Assembly (NCBI GenBank): GCA_019749855.1
Contig: JAIEPI010000122.1
Location: forward strand, 1-18,733
Direction: 5' to 3'
From: Rickettsiales bacterium
GTDB taxonomy: Bacteria > Pseudomonadota > Alphaproteobacteria > Rickettsiales > UBA998
DNA length: 18,733 bases
Numbering within the stretch: position 1 is the stretch's first letter; each line of letters opens with the position of its first letter. The position numbers were made by a program, and so were the translations under genes. Positions 6,226 through 14,976 of this stretch are shown in pieces. The notes beneath the pieces are model-generated. The model did no database searches. It saw nothing but the letters and a program-made list of their open reading frames with translations, and had not been told where the DNA came from.

Positions 6226-9200
6226 TCATGGCACAGCCTGTTCGATGATGGCGATTTCGGTATCGGTGAGGTGGTAGAGCTTATAGACCTCAGCGTTGAT
6301 GGCCGCCTCCAGCGCCGACACATTGGCATCGGGGTTTTGTTTTTTCAGCGAGGTGATTTCCAAGACCTTTTTAGCAATGAATTCTTCAATGCTTTTTGTC
6401 GGCGTAGCGATTGGGAGTTTTTCCATAAAAGCCGCACGGAATTCCACCCTACCGCCATTCCAAGTGTCGCCATGTGATGGAAACTTGCTGCGACTGTAAT
6501 AATCAACCAGCTTTGAGTTTAATATACCCAGTAAATAAGGACACTGTTTGCCACCAATAAGATAATTCTTATCGCTCGTGAAATAAGAGACTGAATCAAG
6601 AACGCCATATAATTTCTTTGAAATTACAGGGTATATAATTTTGGTTTGTTCAAACTCCTCCCAATACGCAATATTATCCTGAATCTCGTACCATTTGTAT
6701 GAGCCTGGCTTTCTGCCTTTTTCTTCTTTTTTATCCTTCTTGTTACCCTTCTTGCTTTCTGGGATTGGCTCTAAATCTTCGCGAAACTTTGAAAGGTACG
6801 CCTCTATAGAAGGGTAGTTTTTTATATCAATTCCTCGGCGCGTAAAAATTACGAATAAGTTCGAAGAATTTACAGTCCACCTTTTTATATCCTTCCCGCG
6901 CAGCCACGGCTTAATAATTTCCTCACATTTGGGATCGTCTGCTATGAGGCGTGTGCGCGTGGCGGCATCAATAACAAAGGCTTCGTTCAAACCCGTTAGA
7001 ATGCCTCGATAAAACCTACCGCTAACGAATTTCTCTAGCGGCGTACCAGTAGCATCAATTTTATCTAGCAATGTGCGATCATCTCCCATGCTAAAATTCC
7101 ATCCCGTATCACCCAAATCAGCTACTGGAATAGGCTTGATGGTTTTTTCAATGCACGTCACCAAATCATGTATGTCATCTTTGTTTTTGATGACGGCAAA
7201 CGCCGTTTTTTGAACGGGCTTAGCATTCTGCACCAGCAATATCGATGGATCAGTACCCGCATCAAACACCGGCAACTCGCCGAAATCCAACAGCTTGAGC
7301 AACCGCACCTGCGCTGTGAGCAATTGGCGAAGATTCTTGCCATAACCCGCTTTGAAAAATTTATTGGGCGCAATGAAGCATAGATGCCCATCACTACTTA
7401 GTATCTCCACACCACGCTTATAGAAATAGGTGTAAAGGTCAGCAGTGCCGCTGAAGAAATTACCAAATTCATGTTTTAGCCCTGGCTTCTGATCCTTTAT
7501 TTTTTCTTGGCGTACATAAGGCGGATTGGCGATGACAATATCAAATCCACCGTTATCGCCGGTGAACACCTCATTGAAATGCAGTTTCCATAGGAAATAC
7601 GGCTTCACGTTGTGGCGTTGCAGTTTTTGAATTTCGGGGATTTTATCGGCTTTGTTTTTCTCGCGCAGGGATGTCTCGATCAGTTGCCATTCCAGCGTTT
7701 CAATCTCTGCCTTCAGTTCCTTTTTCTTTTTCGGGCGGTCGGTATCAAAGAAATCATGATGCAATTTCTTAAGCCGCTCCGCCAGCTCCACCGCCTTGCT
7801 TGCTTTGGCAAATAGCGGCGTATCCTCCTGCGTTTTGGCTTTTTCCAGATAGCTATCAATCTCTTTTTTCTTCTCCCGCAGGGCTTTCTCCAGAGCGTTG
7901 CGCTCCTTCTGGTTCGACATGCTGGCCGAGCCAGTGACAAACGCCACGAAGCGATCCTGCATTTCCTTAAACTCTGCCTCCAACTGCTTGCGGCGGCGGG
8001 TAGTGTGGTCATGCTGCTTGAGCAGCGTATCCTCGAACAGCTTTATGCCCTCATAGCTTTGCAGCAGGCTGTTACCCTGCATGATTTTATAATCAAGATT
8101 TGGCAGCGCCTGAATTTCGTCGAAATTATCCTCATCCACCACCAGCGACAGCCATAGGCGCAGCTTGGCAATTTCGATGGCACCTGGGTCAAAATCCACT
8201 CCATAAAGCGATTCCTGAATCGTCTCCCGCTTCAGATCATAGCTTGGGCGTTCATGGCGCATATGCGCGGCCAGCACTTTACGCGCACGCACGATCTCGC
8301 TCATCATCCCCACCGGAAACGCGCCGGAGCCAATGGCGGGGTCGCACACCTTCCCCGTTTTAAGCGCCTCATCAATCGCCTTCAGGTTGGCGCGGATGGT
8401 GGCACCAAGGAAGAAATCCTTATAGGTTTCGCTCACTCCGTCGCGCAGGATTTTGCTGTCATGCTCCATGAGCAGGTCGCCGTAGCGGATAAAATCATCC
8501 AGCTCGGTTTTATCCAGCGCGGGGAAATGCGAGGAGAGATAGGCAATCAGGCTCTCCTGGCACATGTAATGCACGATTTCACGCGGGGTGTAGAATGTCC
8601 CCAGTTTACCGCGTTCTTTCACCGGCAGCAGTTTTTCGAACACCTTGCCCAGCATTTCAGGGTCAATTGCCACCTCGCGTTCGAGCGGTTCATCCTCTGC
8701 CACAGTGAAGTTGTAGCGGTCGAACACGTCGAGAATACCGCGCCCGTCTTCGCCAAATAGGGAATTACCCAGTTCATGGAACAGGGTATTGGGCAGTTTG
8801 ATATTTTGCTCTGTCCAGTCATAATCATGGTAGGGCTCAAACAACCCGCCGTTTAAGAACGGGATGCGGCTATCGAACAGCTTGTGGTAATGCTTGTTAT
8901 CGGAATGGTCGCGGTTGAGCGCGTCATAAAATAGCGGCTGCAGATATTCATGGAAGAAATTTTGCTTCTTGCTGTCAGCGTGGCGATAGAGATCACGCAG
9001 GAAGATGCGTGAGCCTTCGCCCCACTTCTTGCCCGTTGGCACACCTAGCCAACCCTTTTTCTGAAGAAAATAGAGGAACACAATCTGCCCCAGCAATCGC
9101 TTGGCGAAATCGGCGGGGTCAATATCCTTCTCGGCGAAATGCGCTTTCGTCGCTGGGTGCTGATCGACATACGCCTTAATGACATCATGCACGCGGTTGA

Positions 9201-9822
9201 ACAGCTCGCGGTATTCCTCGAAGAATTCCTCGGTGACCTGTTCGATATTAAAGGCTTTTTCGAGCGTTTTTAGCGATGGGCGATTGTCAGACTTCAGCAG
9301 ATCAATCAGTTGGCGCTGGGCTGTATGCGTATGTTCGTTTTTTCCCACCAAGAATGAAAACCGCCGCGCTGGTGAGAAGTCCTGCACGGTTTTAGTTTTG
9401 CCCTTAAGGTTTCGGGTGAGGCTTAACTCCCGCCGCACTAAGGAAAACCGCCAAGAATTACTATCCGGCGATACGAAAGCCACCAGCGCGGCTTCCTTAT
9501 CACGTTTGCTTAAATGGCGAGCCAGAAAATTACGTTGGAGCGTACGAGCACGGTCAAGAGAAGTTTCTTTAGCAAGCGTGACTGTGAGTACATCGATGCC
9601 ATTGCCATCACTATCTTGCAGGGTTGCTATCCGATATACTGATTTGATGCTTTCCTTAAAATTATCTGGGACAATTGCAGATGTTTCCCGGAATTCATTT
9701 TCTTCGTCTCGCTCCGATTTTTTGATTTTCATCAAGTTAGACGCAAATTCGCGGAAACGTCCCAGATCATAAGGTTCCTGGAGCGTGTCTTTGATTAGGG
9801 TTTTTGCGGCTTGTTCATGCAT
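6226..9822 (-). CDS. Eco57I-like N6-adenine DNA methyltransferase with TaqI-like specificity domain
   Basis: The product has 1198 residues, the size of type IIG or BREX-PglX-like proteins. Visible parts are FYTPREIV (410-417, motif X), DPAIGSGAF (494-502, SAM binding), GVDFDPGAIEIAKLRLWL (541-558), and the catalytic NPPYV (766-770) of N6-adenine methylases. A charged, probably coiled-coil insertion of about 140 residues (595-735) separates the SAM part from NPPY. A TaqI-like target-recognition region follows (about 930-1135: RFYRGILTGLNEAFVID, PWLRGKDIKRW), with a lysine/glutamate-rich linker at 1021-1040. The N-terminal ~200 residues, where type IIG enzymes keep a PD-(D/E)xK nuclease, show no clear D...ExK set. 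It is the last gene of a four-gene unit and starts 6 bases after the helicase stop. It probably both recognises the target and marks host DNA. Confidence 0.88.
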   Translation of the reverse strand: MHEQAAKTLIKDTLQEPYDLGRFREFASNLMKIKKSERDEENEFRETSAIVPDNFKESIKSVYRIATLQDSDGNGIDVLTVTLAKETSLDRARTLQRNFLARHLSKRDKEAALVAFVSPDSNSWRFSLVRRELSLTRNLKGKTKTVQDFSPARRFSFLVGKNEHTHTAQRQLIDLLKSDNRPSLKTLEKAFNIEQVTEEFFEEYRELFNRVHDVIKAYVDQHPATKAHFAEKDIDPADFAKRLLGQIVFLYFLQKKGWLGVPTGKKWGEGSRIFLRDLYRHADSKKQNFFHEYLQPLFYDALNRDHSDNKHYHKLFDSRIPFLNGGLFEPYHDYDWTEQNIKLPNTLFHELGNSLFGEDGRGILDVFDRYNFTVAEDEPLEREVAIDPEMLGKVFEKLLPVKERGKLGTFYTPREIVHYMCQESLIAYLSSHFPALDKTELDDFIRYGDLLMEHDSKILRDGVSETYKDFFLGATIRANLKAIDEALKTGKVCDPAIGSGAFPVGMMSEIVRARKVLAAHMRHERPSYDLKRETIQESLYGVDFDPGAIEIAKLRLWLSLVVDEDNFDEIQALPNLDYKIMQGNSLLQSYEGIKLFEDTLLKQHDHTTRRRKQLEAEFKEMQDRFVAFVTGSASMSNQKERNALEKALREKKKEIDSYLEKAKTQEDTPLFAKASKAVELAERLKKLHHDFFDTDRPKKKKELKAEIETLEWQLIETSLREKNKADKIPEIQKLQRHNVKPYFLWKLHFNEVFTGDNGGFDIVIANPPYVRQEKIKDQKPGLKHEFGNFFSGTADLYTYFYKRGVEILSSDGHLCFIAPNKFFKAGYGKNLRQLLTAQVRLLKLLDFGELPVFDAGTDPSILLVQNAKPVQKTAFAVIKNKDDIHDLVTCIEKTIKPIPVADLGDTGWNFSMGDDRTLLDKIDATGTPLEKFVSGRFYRGILTGLNEAFVIDAATRTRLIADDPKCEEIIKPWLRGKDIKRWTVNSSNLFVIFTRRGIDIKNYPSIEAYLSKFREDLEPIPESKKGNKKDKKEEKGRKPGSYKWYEIQDNIAYWEEFEQTKIIYPVISKKLYGVLDSVSYFTSDKNYLIGGKQCPYLLGILNSKLVDYYSRSKFPSHGDTWNGGRVEFRAAFMEKLPIATPTKSIEEFIAKKVLEITSLKKQNPDANVSALEAAINAEVYKLYHLTDTEIAIIEQAVP

Positions 9823-9828
9823 CGTGTG

Positions 9829-12800
9829 CTATCCTGCCTTTGTGTAGAGGGAGAGCACCACTTCACGCTTTTCACGCAGCTGTTTGCGCTTATTCGTTTC
9901 CGCATGGCGCAAGAAGGTAGGATTGATACCAGACCGCAGTACATTCAGCATTTTAATAATGTCGCCGCCTATATCTTCCATTTTTTTGACCATTGCCTGA
10001 GCATCTTTTTTCGGGATTACGCCGCTTTCAAGTGCGGCCATCACGTCTTTTAAGAAGTCTTGGTCAAATTCTGTCATCCGCGCATCTTTGCGGACTACTT
10101 TTACAAACTCGCGTAGCCGTGTGAGAATATTGCGGCTACCGCGTTGTGTGCCTGCTTCTTCCTCAACGGGATCGGTTGCGGCAATAAATCCCTCACGATT
10201 TTTGTCATAGAATTCATAAAACGCGTCATTATCAGCAGTGGAAAGTTTTGCGCGTTTCGCTTCTGGCGTACATTCCAGCGTTCGCGCTGCTTGGAAAAAG
10301 TCAATTTCCTGCGTAGCCGCGCCGTCACTCAATATGAATTTGGTGAGGTAACCCTTACGGAAATAGGTGATCAGACCATCAGATTTCCGTTTTTCATCAA
10401 CACGGCATGAGCGAGCTTTTCTCGGTAGATTTTTGATTTTCTCGAATAAGCCAGGGTCTTTATCGCGCACGGTTTGGATTACGCGCAGGTATTTTAACTC
10501 GCTGTTCTGCGCGTCCGACTCATCTTCCAGCACATCTTTGGAGTTTAATGCCTCGAACAATCCTTTCGGCGATACTTCCTCAGACTCTGTAAGCAATTTT
10601 GCATCCGCGCCGAGCATTTCAATAAAGCTCTCGATTTTAGCTTCAGCAGCTTCTTGTAGAGCAATTTCGTCATTTAACTCTTTGGTGGGGAAGAAGTTAA
10701 ATGTATAGATTTTTTCAAATGCTGTACCGACGCGGTTGATGCGCCCCACACGCTGCATCAGGCGCGTTGGATTCCAGGGAATATCATAGTTAATGATTAC
10801 ATTCGAGCGATGCAGGTTGACACCCTCGGCAAGCACTTCGGTCGTTACCAGAATCTCGAAATCATCTTTCTTATCACGCGCTTTCGCATCAAAATTATCA
10901 ATGACCTTAATACGATCAACCGCCGATGAGTGTCCTGAAAAAGCCAGAGTTTTCCGCCCAGTCTCGGCTTCTAGTTTTTCTCTCAAATAATTGGCGGTGA
11001 CCTCGGCCTCAGTGAAAATGATGATTTTATTTTCCTTGAGTACCTTATTCGAGCGCAGATGCGATAGTAGTTCTAAAAGTTTTGGATCGCGTTCAATGGT
11101 TTCCCACAATGACAATATGCGCTTGATAATGACAATATCCGCCTGCAGATCATCGTGTAATTTTTTGTCAAAAGAAGCGGACGGGAAGCGCTCTGCTCTG
11201 CCACTTTCAATGAGTTTATCGATGGCTTCATCGTTATCCAATTCTATCGCGTCAAAGATTTTCGAGGCATGTTTAGGGCTAAAATATACATCCCCTTGCT
11301 CATATGCCTTGAGAAATATTTCATATGAACGCAACAGGCGCTTTAGCGTCGATTCAAATGCAACGATACTGCTTTCCATGCGTTTAACGATAAGCGTTTT
11401 AACAAAGCCCATCATGTTCCGCTGGCCGGTAACTTCCTGTGGACGCAATCCCTCAACCAGATACAACATAGGCACATATCGGGCGTAGGTTAATGATTTC
11501 ATTAGCTTGATAGTTTCAGAAAAAACCAACTCTTCCGCCGCATTCAGCTTGTAAAATAACGGCGTTGGTTTCTGCACTTCGGGGAACTTAAGCCCCTGCT
11601 GTTCAATATCCTGCTTAAAATATTCAACCACTTCGCTTCTTGTTCGGCGAACCATTAAATGCTTGAGGATGTTTTCGCGTACTGCTCGCGCATTCTCACG
11701 AACGACGCGGATATAATTTTCATAATCCGACCTGCGATCATATTTTTTCGCTCGATTCTCAAGGTTTGTGAAGAAACTCTGTAGATTGCGATGGTTCGGA
11801 ATTGTGCTGTCGTGCGGCTTTTGGAATAGTTTTATCAGTGATAAAATATCCGATGGCTTATTATTGTATGGCGTAGCGGTCACCAGCACCACTTGTTTAC
11901 CGTAACAGATTTGCGATAGTTTTGCGTAGGTTTCAGTGTCATCCGACCTGAAGCGATGCGCCTCATCAATAAAAACGGTTCTAAACCGATCTGTGCCTTC
12001 TTGGATTATTTTATCCAACTGCCCTACAGATTCAAAACGCGCATTAACGTCAAACGAGTAAAATACATTCGGCCACGAGCCTTGATTGTTTCTGTCTAAA
12101 ACATGCGGTGGTGCTAGAACCAATATGCGCCCGTCATTACGCAGGCGTTGGGCTAGAAGCGCAGATATATAGGTTTTGCCTAACCCCACGACATCCGAAA
12201 GAAATACCCCGCCGAATTTTTTTATGATTTGCCGCGCACTGGTAACGGCCTGATCCTGATATGCAAGTCGCATATAATCTGCGGGTATGTATGCATCCTC
12301 GTCTGCAGTTTGATTTATTTCCTCCTGAAAATACTCGTACAAGCATTTCAGGTATAATTCATAAGGGCTGATTTCGTCGTTAAACCAAGTTTTTTCTTGA
12401 ACTGTCTGTATGTATTTTTCACTGACATCAACAGACTGCTCCCACAATTCATTGAATTTATCTAATGCAAAATGATAATCAGGCGCGTCCTTAAGCTCGA
12501 CGTTTAGCTCCAAATTTCCCTTAAGCCCAGATATTGAGAAGTTACTCGATCCGGTTACAACACGCCCTTTATCCCGCGATCCCTTTTTGTGTGTAAGGAT
12601 GTAGAGTTTGGCGTGCAGGTTGGCGGATGGGAATGCCCTGATCTCGAGCTTCTTTGTGGCCAGCCATTTTACAAATAGATCAATACCGGCTTCGGTATTT
12701 TTATTTTCCTCCACCTGATCCAATTCAGAAACCACTGCCTGTGCGTACACATCCTTCGTTTCGGCGTGACTAAGGTTTAATTCGGTTTGCTTCTTTGATG

Positions 12801-13020
12801 TTTGGATAAGGTCAAACGTCTGCGTATCCGTGCTGAGGCCGATTAGGATGCGAATTTTATTGGTTTGCTTTAGCGTCGGACTAAGCAGGTGAAATCCGCT
12901 GCTATAAAAATATCCCACCAGGCAATCAAATGCCTCCGTATCGTTTCCAATAAGGGTGACGAAACGATCTACAAGGCTTTGCCCGTTCTGATTTGTGATA
13001 AAGCGTGTGTCTGTGGACAT
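9829..13020 (-). CDS. PLD-nuclease / superfamily 2 (SNF2-like) helicase
   Basis: The product has 1063 residues. The first ~200 form a phospholipase D-like nuclease domain with an HKD-type motif, HAKLYIL (H136, K138) followed by GSSNFS (157-162). The helicase motor follows: DVVGLGKT (Walker A, 276-283), DEAH (352-355), TATP (381-384), TTEVLAEGVNL (726-736) and the arginine-finger box QRVGRINRVG (756-765). The C-terminal ~250 residues are helical and unassigned. It should use ATP to move along or remodel duplex DNA, and the PLD part may cut. Such PLD-helicases occur in restriction-like loci. It starts one base after the DUF4268 stop and ends 6 bases before the methyltransferase start, so the three are almost certainly co-transcribed and probably form one system. 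Confidence 0.88.
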   Translation of the reverse strand: MSTDTRFITNQNGQSLVDRFVTLIGNDTEAFDCLVGYFYSSGFHLLSPTLKQTNKIRILIGLSTDTQTFDLIQTSKKQTELNLSHAETKDVYAQAVVSELDQVEENKNTEAGIDLFVKWLATKKLEIRAFPSANLHAKLYILTHKKGSRDKGRVVTGSSNFSISGLKGNLELNVELKDAPDYHFALDKFNELWEQSVDVSEKYIQTVQEKTWFNDEISPYELYLKCLYEYFQEEINQTADEDAYIPADYMRLAYQDQAVTSARQIIKKFGGVFLSDVVGLGKTYISALLAQRLRNDGRILVLAPPHVLDRNNQGSWPNVFYSFDVNARFESVGQLDKIIQEGTDRFRTVFIDEAHRFRSDDTETYAKLSQICYGKQVVLVTATPYNNKPSDILSLIKLFQKPHDSTIPNHRNLQSFFTNLENRAKKYDRRSDYENYIRVVRENARAVRENILKHLMVRRTRSEVVEYFKQDIEQQGLKFPEVQKPTPLFYKLNAAEELVFSETIKLMKSLTYARYVPMLYLVEGLRPQEVTGQRNMMGFVKTLIVKRMESSIVAFESTLKRLLRSYEIFLKAYEQGDVYFSPKHASKIFDAIELDNDEAIDKLIESGRAERFPSASFDKKLHDDLQADIVIIKRILSLWETIERDPKLLELLSHLRSNKVLKENKIIIFTEAEVTANYLREKLEAETGRKTLAFSGHSSAVDRIKVIDNFDAKARDKKDDFEILVTTEVLAEGVNLHRSNVIINYDIPWNPTRLMQRVGRINRVGTAFEKIYTFNFFPTKELNDEIALQEAAEAKIESFIEMLGADAKLLTESEEVSPKGLFEALNSKDVLEDESDAQNSELKYLRVIQTVRDKDPGLFEKIKNLPRKARSCRVDEKRKSDGLITYFRKGYLTKFILSDGAATQEIDFFQAARTLECTPEAKRAKLSTADNDAFYEFYDKNREGFIAATDPVEEEAGTQRGSRNILTRLREFVKVVRKDARMTEFDQDFLKDVMAALESGVIPKKDAQAMVKKMEDIGGDIIKMLNVLRSGINPTFLRHAETNKRKQLREKREVVLSLYTKAG

Positions 13021-13021
13021 A

Positions 13022-13969
13022 TTATTGCTGCACCCTTAATTGTTTGAGGAAGGGACGCAGGGCTTTCTCCAGTCTGTCCATTGCCTGAATGATGGTATCC
13101 TGAATTGTCGGCCACTGTTCTTCTGGGGAGCGGTATCCACCGGCAGCGCTGGTGAATTTAATTCTGCAAGCACGCTTGCCATCCAGACGTTCCCAGCTTA
13201 ATGGCGCACCGAATGCTTTCTCAATGGCATCACGATTTGCATCTAGCTGATCAAACAGGCGCAGATTTTCTTCTTCCGAGTCCTTGCCGCGATCAATGTA
13301 AAGCTCAACAGCACATTCATTTTCGAGCACCACATAATTTAAGTTGAGCCCTCTGATACCCGAGCTTGTGCTGATATGCCCGTAACTGCCTGGTGTGATA
13401 TGGGCGTGCAGTTTATTCACCTTCGCGGAACGCTCGATCAGCGATGTCCACCAGTGTTTACGTTCATGATAGCGTTCGGCGATCTCCTTTTTAGCCTGTC
13501 CAACTTCCCGCGCCTCTTCGGAGGGACCCACGATCAAGGTAAAGAGTGGGGCAGCAGGCGAAGTGCCGATGCGCACGGCTTCCACCTTCACCATGTAAAA
13601 ATCAGCGCTGCTGGATTCGTTTAGCCAGCCGATGGCGGCAACATGCTCAGGCCGTGGATCGGAAACTATCCATATCGCCGCACGTGCACCCATTGCGGTA
13701 AGGTAGGTGATAATTTTTCCAAGATGGTCGTGGTTGCTTTTTTCCAGCTGGTTTTCGATGATAAACGTCGCGCCACCGTCGTCTTCTGCCACGAGATCGA
13801 CACTAAACGCACCGGCGGATTGCTCGCGATCAACATTGATTAGATTGATCGCCAAGGCATCGTTAAGCACGCCAATATTTTCCTGAAGCCATTGCGTAAA
13901 ATCATACGCCTCGTGCCTCCAAACCTCCCTCAACGGAACGCGCTCTAATCTACCGATGCTATCTGTCAT
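13022..13969 (-). CDS. DUF4268 protein with PD-(D/E)xK-like N-terminal domain
   Basis: The product has 315 residues from the start at 13969. The open frame goes 30 codons further, but that part overlaps the upstream gene, is very basic, and a GGGCGGA ribosome binding site precedes 13969. The N-terminal half has a nuclease-fold pattern, FSVDLVAEDDGGATFIIENQ (D58, then E72-x-Q74), followed by HDHLGKIITYL. Q in place of the usual lysine is common in this family as I know it, so cutting activity is uncertain. The C-terminal half is the DUF4268 region (RKHWWTSLIE, LNYVVLENECAVELYID, W around 286). It overlaps the small DNA-binding gene by 11 bases and is followed after one base by the helicase gene. 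The role is likely nucleic-acid binding or cutting within the same complex, which is inference. Confidence 0.82.
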   Translation of the reverse strand: MTDSIGRLERVPLREVWRHEAYDFTQWLQENIGVLNDALAINLINVDREQSAGAFSVDLVAEDDGGATFIIENQLEKSNHDHLGKIITYLTAMGARAAIWIVSDPRPEHVAAIGWLNESSSADFYMVKVEAVRIGTSPAAPLFTLIVGPSEEAREVGQAKKEIAERYHERKHWWTSLIERSAKVNKLHAHITPGSYGHISTSSGIRGLNLNYVVLENECAVELYIDRGKDSEEENLRLFDQLDANRDAIEKAFGAPLSWERLDGKRACRIKFTSAAGGYRSPEEQWPTIQDTIIQAMDRLEKALRPFLKQLRVQQ

Positions 13970-14189
13970 TTTTCCGCCCTTTTTTCTTTTTGGCCACCGT
14001 CGCGACCTGTTCTTGCGTCCAGGCAACAATATCAGTGCGACGAAACCGCCATGACCCACCCACCTTGAAGCCAGGGATTTCTCCCTTTGCCACTAAGCGA
14101 TAGGCCGTTTTTTCATTGAGCTTTAGGTAATCCGCCAGCTCATGAATGGTGAAAACGTCATCCAGCATTGATGTTTTTTTACTGCTCAT
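13959..14189 (-). CDS. Small excisionase-type helix-turn-helix DNA-binding protein
   Basis: The product has 76 residues. Residues about 13-56 match the MerR/excisionase-like fold (HTH_17): FTIHELADYLKLNEKTAYRL for the two helices, then GEIPGFKVGGSWRFRRTDI for the wing, ending in W57. The C-terminus is a lysine-rich tail (AKKKKGRKNDR). It is the first gene of the four-gene restriction-like unit and overlaps the DUF4268 start by 11 bases, so translation is coupled. It may regulate the operon or help specify DNA binding; proteins of this fold also serve as excisionases. There is no strong ribosome binding site before the ATG, and a second in-frame ATG lies seven codons in, so the start is not certain. 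Confidence 0.82.
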   Translation of the reverse strand: MSSKKTSMLDDVFTIHELADYLKLNEKTAYRLVAKGEIPGFKVGGSWRFRRTDIVAWTQEQVATVAKKKKGRKNDR

Positions 14190-14255
14190 GGATGAGAAAA
14201 TAGAGGAAGCGCGATAAAACGCAACCCATTACCGCAATTGACAAAAACAAGAACT

Positions 14256-14277
14256 CATCAAACAACCATCAAGCAAA
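14256..14277. repeat. Two tandem 11-base repeats upstream of the excisionase-type gene
   Basis: CATCAAACAAC (14256-14266) is followed directly by CATCAAGCAAA (14267-14277), matching at 9 of 11 positions. The period is one helical turn and the site lies 67-88 bases before the start at 14189. Excisionase-type proteins commonly bind such in-phase direct repeats, so this is a possible operator, though a chance A-rich repeat cannot be excluded. The rest of 14190-14370 shows nothing clear. Confidence 0.3.
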
Positions 14278-14370
14278 TTTAGGTCTACAGTTGCTATGCT
14301 ATTCAGCAGGTTATCTCGAGGACGGCAATATTTCGGTGATTTTTGGACAAAATCATCAAAGAATTTTTGT

Positions 14371-14976
14371 TTACAATATCACTTTACGGAACGTCAGCGA
14401 AATGCGCCGCGTGCGCTGAGTGACTTGTCCGTTATAGCGGTCGGCTTTACGCCCAGCGATGGCGTGTTGCCAGATATAACGCGCATCATCCGTGAGCACG
14501 AGTAGGCTGCGCGGTTCCAGTAGCAACGATGATTTCTCGCCTGTTTTGCTATGGGTGAAATCCATCACGCACGGTGAACTGAGGCTCAGGCTGGCTATTG
14601 TGTCATTGAAACACGGCACGCAGTCGATATGCGCTGATATGCCCTGTCCAGGCTGGTAATCGTTTATGATGACCTGATCGGGTATTTCGGGAAAATATCC
14701 TGCTTGCTGTAAGCGCACTGCGAAGGATTGTAACCAGTTGGGTAATGCACCTATCCGCAGATCATTAGTAACGCTTCTAGCCTTATAATCGTAGCGCCAG
14801 CCATAATGCTGCACGCGACGTTTCAGTTCCGTAATCCACGGCTGGGTATCGATGGTTTTGATAAGGTCAGATTCGGCAGCAGTATCGATGAAGTCGGGAA
14901 TGTAGCTCAATCCGCTCACGACAGGTTGAACATTGGTAGAAGATTCATCTGCAAACAAGTCTTTCTGGATTATCAT
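14371..14976 (-). CDS. AlkB-type 2-oxoglutarate/Fe(II) dioxygenase
   Basis: The product has 201 residues. All ligands of the family are in place: H116 and D118 in GISAHIDCVPCF, H171 in WQHAIAGR, and R191 and R197 in RRISLTFRKV for 2-oxoglutarate binding. VIINDYQPGQGIS and LSLSSPCVMDF are the usual neighbouring strings, closer to the ALKBH8-like bacterial branch than to E. coli AlkB. AlkB proteins oxidatively remove alkyl groups from DNA or RNA bases, or hydroxylate tRNA modifications. The substrate cannot be read from the sequence. The start overlaps the stop of the AbiEi-like gene by four bases (ATGA), so its expression is tied to it. It takes the place normally held by an AbiEii toxin gene. 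Confidence 0.88.
   Translation of the reverse strand: MIIQKDLFADESSTNVQPVVSGLSYIPDFIDTAAESDLIKTIDTQPWITELKRRVQHYGWRYDYKARSVTNDLRIGALPNWLQSFAVRLQQAGYFPEIPDQVIINDYQPGQGISAHIDCVPCFNDTIASLSLSSPCVMDFTHSKTGEKSSLLLEPRSLLVLTDDARYIWQHAIAGRKADRYNGQVTQRTRRISLTFRKVIL

Noticed and set aside
8254..9772. Plus-strand frames of 168 and 197 residues inside the methyltransferase gene
   Set aside because: They are antisense shadows of a gene with unambiguous methyltransferase motifs.
6226..14189. Calling the four-gene unit DISARM, BREX, type I or type III
   Set aside because: The defining partners of each (DUF1998 protein and drmA; PglZ, BrxC and BrxL; HsdS/HsdR; Mod/Res pair) are not present in the window.
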